The notes beneath the pieces were generated by a model. The model was not told where the DNA came from and did not search any database. It saw only the letters and a program-made list of their open reading frames with translations. DNA of 64,000 nucleotides from DASTPP01 sp035762175 (GTDB lineage: Bacteria; Myxococcota_A; Polyangia; Polyangiales; Polyangiaceae), in NCBI GenBank assembly GCA_035762175.1, contig DASTPP010000058.1, positions 1 through 64,000 of the forward strand. The letters are read 5' to 3'. Each line of letters starts with the position of its first letter. Within the stretch, counting starts at the first letter, position 1. Positions 43,582 through 52,281 of the stretch are shown here, piece by piece. Both the position numbers and the translations under genes were made by a program.

Positions 43582-45204
43582 GTGAATATGCCGAAGCTGC
43601 TGCCGTCGAAGGGCAAGGCCTCCGCCCTGCAACCTCCTCGCCGTCGGCCCCGCGTTCGGCGCCCGGCGCGCCGCCCCGCCCCCGCCGCGCTCGCCGGCCC
43701 GCTGCTCGGCGCGCTCGCGCTCGCGGCGCCGGCGGCCGCGCAGGCCCCGCCGCCCGCCCCGCCGGCCGCCGCGCCCCCCGCGATCGAGCCCGAGGCCGAC
43801 GACGAGGCGGCGGGTCGCGAGTCGCCCGAGCCGCTGCGCTACACGCTCGAGGCGATCCGGGTGCGGGGCAACCTGCGCACGCGCGACCGCGTCGTCTTGC
43901 GCTACGTGCGCTTCCGGCCCGGGCAGGTGTTCGACGTCGACGACGCCGAGCTCGAGTTGATGCGCTTCCGCCTGCTCGGCACCGGGTTCTTCCGGTCGGT
44001 GTCGCTGTCGCTGCGGCGCGGCTCGCGGCGCGGCGCGGTGGTGCTCGTCGTCGACGTCGTCGAGCGCAACACCATCGTGGTCAACGATCTGTGGCTCGGG
44101 CTGAGCGCGACGGCGACCGACGACGGGGGCACGCGCCCGCTCACGGCGTACGGCGGCGCCGACGTGGCCGAGACGAACGTCGCCGGCACGGGCATCACGC
44201 TGGGCGGCGCCTTCGCGCTCGCGGCCGACCAGGGCGCGCTGCGCCTGCGCTTCTTCGACCCGGCCTTCGTCGGCACCCCGTGGATGCTGCAGGGCACGCT
44301 GCACCACAACACCGCGCGCGAGTTTTACGGCAACGACGACGTGCGCTACGACGACCCGGTGGGGGGCGCCGACCGGGTGCACACCTACGCCGTCGTGCGC
44401 TACCGCCGCTTCGGCGGCTCGCTCGGCGCCGGGCACGACCTGTCGACGGCGGCGCAGGCCTGGCTCGACTACCGGCTCGAGTCGATCGACGCGAGCACGC
44501 CGCTCGCCGCCTCGCACCGCCGCGGCGACCAGGTCGAGCCGCTCTCGTACGGCCTCTTGCCGGGCCAGAGCGTCGCCTCGACCCTGCGCGCGACGCTGCA
44601 CTTCGACACGCGCGACGCGCCCGTCTTGCCGACGCGCGGCTGGTCGATCGTGGCGGCGGGCGACCTGTCGCTCGCGCCGCTCGGCTCGAACTACCCGTAC
44701 CAGAAGCTGATGCTGCGCGCCTCGCGCTGGTGGCCCGTCGGCCGCCGCGGCCACGTCGCGCGCCTCGAGCTCTTCGGCGGCGCCATCGGCGGGCAGGCGC
44801 CCGTCTTCGAGCGCTTCTACGTCGCCGACCTTTCTGACTTTCTGCCCGACCGAATTCTCGAATTGAACATCGACAGCCGCCCGCCGCCGAACCTGCTCGG
44901 CACCGAGATCATCGAGCGGCGCTTCGGCGACTACGCCCTCAAGGTGCAGGGCGAGTACCGCGTGCCGCTCTACCGGGGGCGCCGCTCGGTCTACGGCCTC
45001 GATCTCTTCGTCGCGGGGGGCCTCTACGCCCTCACCTCGGCCCGCGACCTCGACGACCCGCCCCGCGGCTACCACGGCCTGCGCCGCCTGCCGGTCGACG
45101 CCACCTTCAACCTCGGCCTGCGCCTCGACACGAGCGCCGGCGGCTTCGCCTTCGCCTTCGCGAACATCTTCGGCTTCTTGCCCGCGCTGGGGGGGCCCAA
45201 CTGA
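43582..45204 (+). CDS. Omp85-superfamily outer-membrane protein (one POTRA domain plus barrel)
   Basis: The 540-residue product (538 from the ATG six bases in) has an Arg-rich signal region (GALALAAPAAAQA). One POTRA-like domain follows at about 85-165 (YTLEAIRVRGNLRTRDRVVL ... VDDAELELMRFRLLGTGFF), then a barrel rich in aromatic strands. Segments such as TLHFDTRDAPVLPTRGWSI match the Omp85 surface antigen domain. One POTRA is fewer than the five of BamA, so this resembles TamA-like or accessory Omp85 members rather than the essential BamA. The next gene overlaps its stop, suggesting a two-gene unit for outer-membrane assembly or transport. Confidence 0.8.
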   Translation: MNMPKLLPSKGKASALQPPRRRPRVRRPARRPAPAALAGPLLGALALAAPAAAQAPPPAPPAAAPPAIEPEADDEAAGRESPEPLRYTLEAIRVRGNLRTRDRVVLRYVRFRPGQVFDVDDAELELMRFRLLGTGFFRSVSLSLRRGSRRGAVVLVVDVVERNTIVVNDLWLGLSATATDDGGTRPLTAYGGADVAETNVAGTGITLGGAFALAADQGALRLRFFDPAFVGTPWMLQGTLHHNTAREFYGNDDVRYDDPVGGADRVHTYAVVRYRRFGGSLGAGHDLSTAAQAWLDYRLESIDASTPLAASHRRGDQVEPLSYGLLPGQSVASTLRATLHFDTRDAPVLPTRGWSIVAAGDLSLAPLGSNYPYQKLMLRASRWWPVGRRGHVARLELFGGAIGGQAPVFERFYVADLSDFLPDRILELNIDSRPPPNLLGTEIIERRFGDYALKVQGEYRVPLYRGRRSVYGLDLFVAGGLYALTSARDLDDPPRGYHGLRRLPVDATFNLGLRLDTSAGGFAFAFANIFGFLPALGGPN

Positions 45205-45893
45205 GCGCGCCCGCCCCGCCCCCCGGGCGGCGCGGCGAGGCGGCGCGGCCCCGGGCCTGGCCCCTGCCCCTCGCCCTCGCGCTCGCCGCGCTGCCCGCGC
45301 ACGCGGCGCCGCCGCCGGTGCCGAAGGCCGCCGCCTTCGCGTGGTCGGGCGGGCAGCTGCGCATGAGCGTCGCCTACCGCGAGGTGCTCGACGGGCCGCT
45401 GCAGGGCAAGGTGCTGAGCGGGCTGCCGACCACGGTCGTCTTGCGCGCCTACGTCTTCGAAGAGGGGGGCTCGAGCCCGATCGCCCTCTCGGTCAAGACC
45501 TGCAAGGTGACCTACGACCTGTGGAACGAGGTCTTCAAGGTCGAGCTCAGTCAGACCGGCGCGGCGCCCCGCGTCGACCCGGCCGTCGTCAACCTCAACG
45601 GCGTGCTCGGGCGCTGCGCCGAGGCGCGCGACCTGGTGCTCGCCCAGCCCTCGCAGCTTCGGCCGGGGGGCCGCTACCTCGTCAACGCCCTCGTCGAGGT
45701 CAACCCCGTCTCGCCCGAGATGCTCGAGCGCATTCGGCGCTGGGTCAGCCGCCCCGCGGGCACGACCCGCATCGGCGCCGGCGACGCGCTCTTCGGCTCG
45801 TTCGCCGGGCTCTTCGTCGCGCGCATGCAGAGCGCCGACCGCGAGCTCGCCTTCCGGACCCAGCCCTTCGTCGCGACGCCTCCCCCCCCCTGA
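45201..45893 (+). CDS. Exported protein of unknown function, probable CTG start
   Basis: The frame encodes a clear Sec signal peptide (RPRAWPLPLALALAALPAHA, cut before APPP) upstream of the first conventional start codon, GTG at 45318. The only start that includes the signal is CTG at 45201, overlapping the previous stop as CTGA and preceded 5-11 bases upstream by a GGGGGG Shine-Dalgarno-like run. The mature part is about 190 residues, rich in beta strands (LPTTVVLRAYVFEEGG, CKVTYDLWNEVFKVEL, PGGRYLVNALVEVNPV). It ends in a helical region with GDALFGSFAGLFVARMQ. This resembles a DUF4390-like periplasmic protein, but I cannot name it with certainty. It likely works with the Omp85 gene. Confidence 0.7.
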   Translation: MSAPAPPPGRRGEAARPRAWPLPLALALAALPAHAAPPPVPKAAAFAWSGGQLRMSVAYREVLDGPLQGKVLSGLPTTVVLRAYVFEEGGSSPIALSVKTCKVTYDLWNEVFKVELSQTGAAPRVDPAVVNLNGVLGRCAEARDLVLAQPSQLRPGGRYLVNALVEVNPVSPEMLERIRRWVSRPAGTTRIGAGDALFGSFAGLFVARMQSADRELAFRTQPFVATPPPP

Positions 45894-46012
45894 CGCCGCG
45901 CCCCGCGTCACGCCGATGATACGTGCCAGGCCCTTGTGCCGCCGCGTCGCGTGCTGTACGCGTGCGCCTCGCGCGCCGCGGCGCGGCGCCCCCGAACGGA
46001 GACCCTTCGCGC

Positions 46013-47077
46013 ATGACCCGTTCCCTTTTCCCCCACCGACGGCCGCTCCGAAAGGCGGTCGCGTGGCTGCTCGGCGCCTCGCTCTGCGCCGCGAGCGCCC
46101 CCCCGCTCTGGGCCCAAGGCGCGCCGCCCGCGCCGAACGCGCCCAAGGCCGGCCCGGGCCCGGGCGCGGGCAAGCCCCTCTCCGAAGAGCAGCGCAAGGT
46201 CAAGGCGCGCGAGGCGTACAACGACGCCGAGGCCAAGCTGAACGCGGGCGACTTCGGCGCCGCCCTCGAGCGCTATCGGGCCGCCCACGAGTTCGCCCCC
46301 TCGGCGCAGAACCAGTACAAAATCGCCTACAGCCTCGACAAGCTCGGGCGCGGGGCCGAGGCGCTCGACGCGTACAAGGCCTTCCTGGCCGAGCCGCCGC
46401 AGCAGCCCGACAAGCTCGCCGAGCAGCGCAAGCTCGCCGAGGCCCGGGTGGCCGAGCTGGGCGAGGCGAGCGTCAAGGTCTCGAGCTCGCCGCCGGGCGC
46501 CGCCATCGCCGTCGACGGCACGCCGCAGGCCGCCCAGACCCCGACGACGCTCAAGCTCAAGCCGGGCCGGCACACCGTCGCCGTCTCCGCGGGCGGCTTC
46601 GAGCCGATGACCCGCGAGATCGACGTGCCCGCCGGGGGCGCCCCCCTCGACGTGGCCGTCGACCTCAAGCCGCTCGCCCCCCCGCCCCCGCCCCCGCCGG
46701 CCGCCTCGGCCCCCTCGAACGTCGCGGCCACCGAGCCCGAGGCGCCCCGATCGAAGCTGCCGGCCTACGTCACGCTCGGCCTCGCGGGCACGGGCCTGGT
46801 CGTGGGCACCATCTTCGGCGCCCAGGCCCTGTCGAACAAGAGCACGTTCGACGACGACCCGACGACCGACAACGCCGACCGCGCCGAGCGCAACGCGCTC
46901 ATCGCCGACATGGCCTTCGGCGTCGCGCTCACCCTCGGCGTCACCGGCGCCGTCTTGCTCTTCTCGTCCCCCGAGAAGCCCGCCCCCGCGACCAAGGCCG
47001 CGGCCGCCGGCGGCCTGCGCCTCTTGCCGGTGCTGACCCCGCAGACGCAAGGCGCCGCGGCGACGCTTCGCTTTTGA
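46013..47077 (+). CDS. TPR/PEGA-domain membrane protein
   Basis: From ATG 46013 the 354-residue product has a signal peptide (VAWLLGASLCAASAPPLWAQ). A TPR region follows (AREAYNDAEAKLNAGDFGAA ... YKIAYSLDKLGRGAEALDAY), then a PEGA domain (VKVSSSPPGAAIAVDGTPQA, TLKLKPGRHTVAVSAGGFEP). A Pro-rich hinge and two hydrophobic segments come last (YVTLGLAGTGLVVGTIFGAQ and GVALTLGVTGAVLLF). This layout is very common in myxobacteria, with many paralogues of unknown role. It is expected in the periplasm or outer leaflet of the inner membrane. Confidence 0.85.
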   Translation: MTRSLFPHRRPLRKAVAWLLGASLCAASAPPLWAQGAPPAPNAPKAGPGPGAGKPLSEEQRKVKAREAYNDAEAKLNAGDFGAALERYRAAHEFAPSAQNQYKIAYSLDKLGRGAEALDAYKAFLAEPPQQPDKLAEQRKLAEARVAELGEASVKVSSSPPGAAIAVDGTPQAAQTPTTLKLKPGRHTVAVSAGGFEPMTREIDVPAGGAPLDVAVDLKPLAPPPPPPPAASAPSNVAATEPEAPRSKLPAYVTLGLAGTGLVVGTIFGAQALSNKSTFDDDPTTDNADRAERNALIADMAFGVALTLGVTGAVLLFSSPEKPAPATKAAAAGGLRLLPVLTPQTQGAAATLRF

Positions 47078-47122
47078 GCCCGACGACGCCGACGCGTCCG
47101 TTACCCTTGGCAGGGCCCCCTC

Positions 47123-47473
47123 ATGGCATCGACCACGCTACGACGACTGGGGCCGGCGTTCGTCGCCGGCTGCGCGCTCTTCTCCCTGGCCGCTTGCGAG
47201 GTCATCGCCGGCGTCGACCGCAGCAAGATCCCCGACGAGTCGGCCGGCGCCGGCGGCGGCCTCCTCGGCGGGCAGGGCGGCAGCGGCGGCGGCGCCGCCG
47301 GCGAGGCCGGCGCGGGCCAAGGGGGCGGCGGGGCCGCGGGCGCGGGCGGCGGCGCGGGCGAGGCCGGCGCGGCGGGCTCGGCCGGCGCGGCGGGGCAAGG
47401 CGGCGCGGCCGGCGCGAGCGGCAAGGCCGGCGCGGGCGGCGGCAAGGCCGGCGTCGACCCCTGGGCCGAGTGA
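47123..47473 (+). CDS. Small Gly/Ala-rich lipoprotein
   Basis: The 116-residue product has a short signal with lipobox (GCALFSLAAC, lipid Cys followed by EVIAGVDRSKIPD). It then consists almost wholly of Gly and Ala with occasional Gln, Glu and Ser, ending KAGVDPWAE. Short lipoproteins beginning with C-x-(I/V)-A-G-(I/V)-D are widespread in Polyangiales-like genomes. The low-complexity part may be a flexible surface spacer. It begins 45 bases after the TPR/PEGA gene, so the two may be co-transcribed. Confidence 0.7.
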   Translation: MASTTLRRLGPAFVAGCALFSLAACEVIAGVDRSKIPDESAGAGGGLLGGQGGSGGGAAGEAGAGQGGGGAAGAGGGAGEAGAAGSAGAAGQGGAAGASGKAGAGGGKAGVDPWAE

Positions 47474-47547
47474 CGCGCGAGAGCACCGACCGTCCCGTCG
47501 GGTTGGTGCTCGCGAAAGGGCTCGAAACGAGCGCCGCTTGACCGCAT

Positions 47548-47567
47548 CCTGCCCGAACTCGGGCAGG
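47548..47567. terminator. Hairpin between convergent lipoprotein and plsC genes
   Basis: CCTGCCCGA, AC, TCGGGCAGG form a perfect 9-bp arm pair between two converging genes, a good position for a bidirectional terminator. No T run is present. Confidence 0.55.
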
Positions 47568-47643
47568 GGGCGGCCGGCGCGCGAGGCTCTTCTCGGCGCG
47601 CCCCGCGTTCGCCAGACCAGAGCGCGGGCCTCCGCGCCCAAGA

Positions 47644-48399
47644 TCAGGCCCGCAGCGCTTCGGCCTCGGCCACGAGCGCCTCGAGGGCGCGCCGCGTCTC
47701 GGCCATGAGCTCGTCGCGGCGCTTGCCTTCGGGCGAGATCGGCTCGCCAATGGCGACGCCGACGCGCCGGCCCCGCGAGGTGAGCCACGCGTCGGCGGGC
47801 AGCACGTCGCGCGTGCCCGCGATGCCGACGGGCAAGATGGGCAGCTTCGCCTCGACGGCGAGCATGAAGCCGCCCTTCTTGAAGGGCAAGAGCTCGCCGG
47901 TGCGCGAGCGCGTGCCCTCGGGCGCGATCCAGACGTGGACGCCCGCGCGCAGGGCCTCGCGGGCGCGGCGCAGGCTCGCGATGGCCTGGTGGCGGTTCGA
48001 GCGGTCGATCTCGATGAAGCCCGCCTCGCGCAGCGCGGGGCCGAAGATGGGCAGGCGGAAGAGCTCGGTCTTGGTCACCATGCGGATCGAGCTCGAGACG
48101 GCGTGAAACAGCACGGGGATGTCGTAATGGCTCTGGTGGTTCGACATCAAAAGGAAGGTCTTGCCGCCCTCGAGCCGCTCGCGGCCGCGCACCCGCAGGT
48201 CGATGGGCGTGCCCTCGACGACGCTGCGCGCCCACCAGGCGATGCGCGCGTCGGACCGGTCGCGCCGCACCCCGTCGCGGAAGGCGTCGAAGAGCGTGAA
48301 GGCGCTGATGCGGAAGAGGCCGTCGATCGTATGGAGCGAAGCGCCGATGCCGTCGAGGAGCCCGGCGGCCGGCCGATTCGTGGGCGCTGGGTGGTTCAT
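47644..48399 (-). CDS. plsC: 1-acyl-sn-glycerol-3-phosphate acyltransferase (PlsC family)
   Basis: The 251-residue protein shows the acyltransferase motifs: NHQSHYDIPVL (H-x4-D, catalytic), GFIEIDRSNR (second block), and IAPEGTRSRTGELLPFKKGG (glycerol-phosphate binding). It should transfer an acyl chain to lysophosphatidic acid at the inner membrane during phospholipid synthesis, though PlsC paralogues acylate other lipids. A hydrophobic segment near the N-terminus (ISAFTLFDAFRDG region) is weak. It stands alone, with long gaps on both sides. Confidence 0.92.
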   Translation of the reverse strand: MNHPAPTNRPAAGLLDGIGASLHTIDGLFRISAFTLFDAFRDGVRRDRSDARIAWWARSVVEGTPIDLRVRGRERLEGGKTFLLMSNHQSHYDIPVLFHAVSSSIRMVTKTELFRLPIFGPALREAGFIEIDRSNRHQAIASLRRAREALRAGVHVWIAPEGTRSRTGELLPFKKGGFMLAVEAKLPILPVGIAGTRDVLPADAWLTSRGRRVGVAIGEPISPEGKRRDELMAETRRALEALVAEAEALRA

Positions 48400-48721
48400 G
48401 GCGGGGCGGGAGGGCCCCCGTCTACCCCGTCCGGTGCGTCGTTGGAAGGGACGGCCCGCCCGCCCGCGCGCCTCGACGTGGCCCGCGCGGGGGCCGAGGC
48501 CAGCCGCCCGGCTCGCCGGTGACGAGAGGGGGGGCGCCGCTCGGCCCGCGCGCGGGTGCGGGGCGTCGCGCCCTCGCCCGCGCGGGGGTGCGGGGCGTCG
48601 CGCCGTCGCCCGTGCGGTCGGGCCCGTATTCGAGCGAGCCGCGCAAGCCCTCGGGCGCTCGCGCCCTCGCCCGCGTGGTCGGGCCTCGTGCCCTCGCCCG
48701 CGGGGGGCGGAGGCGGCCCGC
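48400..48721. other. GC-rich repetitive intergenic region upstream of plsC
   Basis: This 322-base gap between the dnaJ end and the plsC start holds degenerate repeats built from GCGCCCTCGCCCGCG-like elements. One clear 32-base period is seen: TGCGGGGCGTCGCGCC at 48557 and 48589, with related copies up to about 48715. No ORF or RNA gene is supported. The plsC promoter should be at its left end but is not recognisable. Confidence 0.6.
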
Positions 48722-49828
48722 TCAGCCGGCGGTGGCGCGCTTGGAGGGGGCGGCCTGCTGGCCGCGCAGCTCGGCGTCGAGCTCGGCGAGCAGGGCGCGG
48801 GCGCGGCCCGAGAGCGAGCGGGGCACCTGCACCTGGACGACGACGTGCAGCGCGCCGCGGCCGCGGCCGTCGACGCGCGGCACGCCCTTGCCCTTGAGGG
48901 TGACGACGTCGCCGGGCTGACAGCCGGCGGGCACCTCGACGTCGAGGGTCGTGCCGTCGGGCATTTCGACCGAGACGTGCGCGCCGAGGGCGGCCTCGGA
49001 GTACGAGACGTTGGCGCGGGTGACGAGGTCGAGGTTGTCGCGCTCGAAGCGCGGGTCGGGCTCGACGTCGACGTCGACGTAGAGGTCGCCGGGGGGGGCG
49101 CCTTGCACGCCCGGCATGCCCTGGCCGGGCACGCGCAGCCGCTGGCCGCTGTCGATGCCGGCGGGGAAGGTGACCATGACCTTGCGCGTCTTCTCGACCT
49201 GGCCGTTGCCCTTGCACTTGGGGCAGGGCGTCTCGACGACGCTGCCCTGGCCGCGGCAGCGGGGGCAGGTCTGGGTGAACATGACGAAGCCGCGCGCGGT
49301 CGACACCTGGCCGGCGCCGCCGCACATGGGGCAGCCGCGCCGCTGCGTGCCCTTGGCCGCGCCCGAGCCCTCGCAGCCGTCGCAGGGCGCGGGGGCGCGC
49401 AGGGTCAGCTCGCGCTTGCAGCCGCAGAAGGCGTCGCGCAAGCTGAGACGTTCTTGCACCCGCACGTCGTTGCCGCGCCCCCTTCGCCCCGGCGCGCCGC
49501 GCCCCGGGCCGCCCGGGCCGCCCATGCCCCCGAAGAACTCGGCGAAGAGGTCTTGGAAGTGGGAAAAGATGTCGTGGGCGTTGCCGGCGAAGTCGCCCCC
49601 CTCGAGCCCCGCGTGGCCGAACTTGTCGTAGCAGGCCCGCTTCTGGTCGTCGGACAGCACCCCGTAGGCCTCGGTGGCCTCTTTGAAGAGGGCCTCGGCC
49701 TGGGGGTTGTTGGGGTTTCGGTCGGGGTGGTACTTGAGGGCGAGCTGTCGGTACGCCTTGCGCAATTCGTCGGCGCCGGCCTCGCGGGAGACGCCCAAGA
49801 CTTCGTAATAATCGCGCTTTGAGCCCAT
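48722..49828 (-). CDS. dnaJ: Chaperone protein DnaJ
   Basis: The 368-residue protein has the complete type I DnaJ layout. It has a J-domain with HPD (YHPDRNPNNPQAEALFKEAT), a Gly-rich region around residue 95-115, and four zinc motifs (CDGCEGSG, CPMCGGAG, CPRCRGQG, CPKCKGNG). The C-terminal substrate-binding domains follow (PPGDLYVDVDVEPDPRFERD). It stimulates DnaK ATP hydrolysis. No dnaK or grpE lies near, so this may be a second DnaJ. A sigma-70-like promoter lies about 60-90 bases upstream, and no CIRCE element was seen. Confidence 0.95.
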   Translation of the reverse strand: MGSKRDYYEVLGVSREAGADELRKAYRQLALKYHPDRNPNNPQAEALFKEATEAYGVLSDDQKRACYDKFGHAGLEGGDFAGNAHDIFSHFQDLFAEFFGGMGGPGGPGRGAPGRRGRGNDVRVQERLSLRDAFCGCKRELTLRAPAPCDGCEGSGAAKGTQRRGCPMCGGAGQVSTARGFVMFTQTCPRCRGQGSVVETPCPKCKGNGQVEKTRKVMVTFPAGIDSGQRLRVPGQGMPGVQGAPPGDLYVDVDVEPDPRFERDNLDLVTRANVSYSEAALGAHVSVEMPDGTTLDVEVPAGCQPGDVVTLKGKGVPRVDGRGRGALHVVVQVQVPRSLSGRARALLAELDAELRGQQAAPSKRATAG

Positions 49829-49888
49829 GCGTACCGTACCGCTCGTTCGGGTCGTTCGGGCGCCGAGGCGACGCCGCGCAGCGGCGCC

Positions 49889-49916
49889 AAACTAAGGGTT
49901 TCGAACGCCTTGTCAA
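49889..49916 (-). promoter_or_regulatory. Sigma-70-like promoter of dnaJ
   Basis: On the reverse strand TTGACA (49916-49911) and TAGTTT (49894-49889) are separated by 16 bases, 60 bases before the dnaJ start. The -35 is perfect and the -10 moderate. Confidence 0.55.
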
Positions 49917-49952
49917 CCTTGGGGCCCCCGCCCGCGCGGTTTTCGCCGCCCC

Positions 49953-52007
49953 TCAGCCCGGCGCCTCGCGCTCGGCGGCGACCTGGTCGAGCAACACGGC
50001 GGCCGAGGGGTCGACCGAGGCCGAGCGCTCGGCCTCGAGGCGCTGGCGCTCTTGACGCTCTTGCAGCAGGGCGCGCCGCAGCGCATCGAGCTCGGCCTGC
50101 AGGGCCGCGACGTTGGCCTCCGCCGGGGCCGGCGCCCGGGGCGCCGCCCTCGCGCGCTCGAGCGCCGCGGCGAGCTCGCGCGCCCGCGCCCGCGCCTCGT
50201 CGAGTTCGGCCTGCCGGCGCCCGAGCTCGGCCGCGAGCTCGTCGAGCCGGGCGCGGGCCCCCGCCTCGCCCCCGTCGGGGCCCGCGGAGCCCTGGCGGGC
50301 GAGTTCGCGCTCGTCGAGCAGCTCGCGCACGAGCGCGCCCCGCCGCTCGACCTCGCGCCGCAGCAGCGCGAGCTCGCGGGCGCGCTCGCGCAGGGTCGCC
50401 TCGACCTCGCCCACCTCGGCCTCGTGGGCCTCGTCGCGCGCGCGCAGCTCGCCCTCGACCGCCACGAGCCGGGCGCGCAGCGCCGAGGCCTGCTCGCGCA
50501 GCGCCGCGAGCTGCTCGCGCAGCGCCTGGTGCTCGGCCGGGTCGACCCCGCGCGGCCTCGCCTCGAGCTCGGCGATCGTGCGGGCGAGGGCCTGCTCGCG
50601 CTGGGCGGCCCGCTGCCGCTGCTCTTCGGACGCGGCGAGCGCCTGGCGCGCCCGCGTCGCCTGCTCTTCGGACGCGGCGAGCGCCTGGCGCGCCCGCGTC
50701 GTCTGCTCTTCGGACGCGGCGAGCGCCTGGCGCGCCCGCGTCACTTGCGCCTGCAGCTCGGCGAGCTGCGCCCCGAGCGGCTCGGCCCGCTGCCGCAGCT
50801 CTTGCAGCTCGTGCGCGGCGTGCACCGCCCGCGCCGCCGCCTCGGCCCGCTCGCGCTCGGTCGCCTGCAGCGCCACGCGCAGCTCGGCCACGCCCTGCGC
50901 CAGCGTCTCGCCCCGGCGCGCCTCGGCCTCGGCCCGCCGCGCCTCCTCGAGCGCGCGCGCCTCGAGCGCCTGGCGCGCCTGCGCGAGCGCCTCGGCCCGC
51001 GCCTCGAGCGCCTGGTTGGCCTGGGCGATCACCTCGGCCCGCGCCTCGAGCGCGCGGTTGGACTGCGCGAGCGCCTCGGCCCGCGCCTCGAGCGCCTGGT
51101 AGGCCTCGCCGAGCGAGCCCGCGCGCTCGGCGAGCGCCCGGTGCGACTCGCCGAGCGCGCCGACGCGCGCCTCGAGCGCCCGGTGCGACTCGCGCAGCGC
51201 CTCGGACGAGGCGCGCTCGGCCTGCAGCCCCAGGATGGCCTCGGCGAGCGAGGCGCGCTCGCGCTCGAGCGCCTCGGCGAGCGCGGCGCGTTCGCGCTCG
51301 AGCGCGGCGAGCGCGGCGCGTTCGCGCGCGGCGTGGTCGACCGGGGGCGCGGCGGCCTCGGCGGGGGCGGCGGCCCCGGCCCCGGGCAGCTCGATGATGC
51401 TGTAGCCCTCGAGCTCGAGAGCGCGGCCGCTGCCCAGGCCGACGTAGTACTGCGCCTCGCGGCCCTGGGCCTCGGCCAGGCTGGTGTCGACCGACACGTC
51501 GGGCTCGCCCTCGAGGCCGAAGTCGACGAGGGCGAAGCCGCTGAAGGCGACCTGGCCGACCATCTTGACGTGGGCGAACTGCAGCGAGAGCGCGTCGTAG
51601 AGGTCGTAGTAGCCGAAGGCCCGGTCGTCGGCGCCGCGGTTCGGGGTCACGACGACGACCACGCCCCCGGGCGCGGTGAGGTGGCGCGCCCGCGCGATGA
51701 CGGCCTCGGGCGCGGGCGCCGAGGACGCGTCGGCCACGATCGTGACGTCGAAGGCGCCCTCGCGCCCGCCCTCGCCGGCCACCGCGCCGCCCGCGCCGCG
51801 CCGCGGGCCGGCGCCGGGCTCGGCCGCGCGCTCGCCGGGCCCGTCGAAGGCCTGCGCCAGGCGCGCCCCGCGCGCGAGCAGCTCTTCGGTCAGGCCCGAG
51901 CGCGCGTCGCCGAGCACCGCCACGCGGCGCCCCTGGACGAAGCGCTCGAGAAAGGGGGCAAGCACCAACACGGGCGAGGGGTTCGAGCGGAAGGAGGGCT
52001 GGGTCAT
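49953..52007 (-). CDS. Methyltransferase-like head with long coiled coil
   Basis: The 684-residue protein has an N-terminal Rossmann-like domain of about 200 residues. It resembles class I SAM methyltransferases (VAVLGDARSGLTEELLARGA as motif I, LTAPGGVVVVVTPNRGADD as a later strand) but its glycine motif is poor. About 450 residues of coiled coil follow, containing exact 14-residue repeats of QALAASEEQTTRAR type and longer ALEARAEALAQ series. A head domain on a long coiled coil recalls myxobacterial motility or polarity proteins such as AglZ and FrzS, whose heads are receivers. No such role is shown here. It is divergent from the MBL gene. Confidence 0.75.
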   Translation of the reverse strand: MTQPSFRSNPSPVLVLAPFLERFVQGRRVAVLGDARSGLTEELLARGARLAQAFDGPGERAAEPGAGPRRGAGGAVAGEGGREGAFDVTIVADASSAPAPEAVIARARHLTAPGGVVVVVTPNRGADDRAFGYYDLYDALSLQFAHVKMVGQVAFSGFALVDFGLEGEPDVSVDTSLAEAQGREAQYYVGLGSGRALELEGYSIIELPGAGAAAPAEAAAPPVDHAARERAALAALERERAALAEALERERASLAEAILGLQAERASSEALRESHRALEARVGALGESHRALAERAGSLGEAYQALEARAEALAQSNRALEARAEVIAQANQALEARAEALAQARQALEARALEEARRAEAEARRGETLAQGVAELRVALQATERERAEAAARAVHAAHELQELRQRAEPLGAQLAELQAQVTRARQALAASEEQTTRARQALAASEEQATRARQALAASEEQRQRAAQREQALARTIAELEARPRGVDPAEHQALREQLAALREQASALRARLVAVEGELRARDEAHEAEVGEVEATLRERARELALLRREVERRGALVRELLDERELARQGSAGPDGGEAGARARLDELAAELGRRQAELDEARARARELAAALERARAAPRAPAPAEANVAALQAELDALRRALLQERQERQRLEAERSASVDPSAAVLLDQVAAEREAPG
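50640..50745. repeat. 42-bp tandem repeat inside the coiled-coil gene
   Basis: The unit GTCGTCTGCTCTTCGGACGC... recurs with almost no change at a 42-base period, encoding 14-residue units (two heptads). Near-identity at the DNA level points to recent duplication. Confidence 0.8.
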
Positions 52008-52281
52008 GGCGGGCTCGGCGGCGTCGGCGGGCGGCCCTCGCGAACGCGCGAGGGGGCCGCCCTCGGTGGCGCCGTGGGCTCCGCTCTAGCGCGGACGGGC
52101 GCCGAGGTGAACGCGGGACGTGGCCCTCCCCCCCTCTTCGTGCTAAACAAGCCCGCTGTCCGGCGCCCCCTCGGGGGCCTCGGCCGGCCGGGCGGCCCGG
52201 GCCCGGTGAGCAGCTTTTCGAGGGGCCGTCGGCGCCCCGGCCGGGCCGCCGCCCGGCGGGCCCCGGCGCGGCCCCTTCGCG

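Noticed and set aside
41971..45075. Upstream 1000-codon extension of the acyl-CoA carboxylase frame
   Set aside because: It is antisense to murB and the Omp85 gene and low in complexity; the carboxylase begins at its conserved N-terminus at 41970.
45318..45893. GTG 45318 as the start of the exported protein
   Set aside because: It removes a clear signal peptide encoded just upstream.
48722..49920. CIRCE heat-shock element upstream of dnaJ
   Set aside because: No TTAGCACTC-N9-GAGTGCTAA match is present; the promoter seen is an ordinary sigma-70 type.
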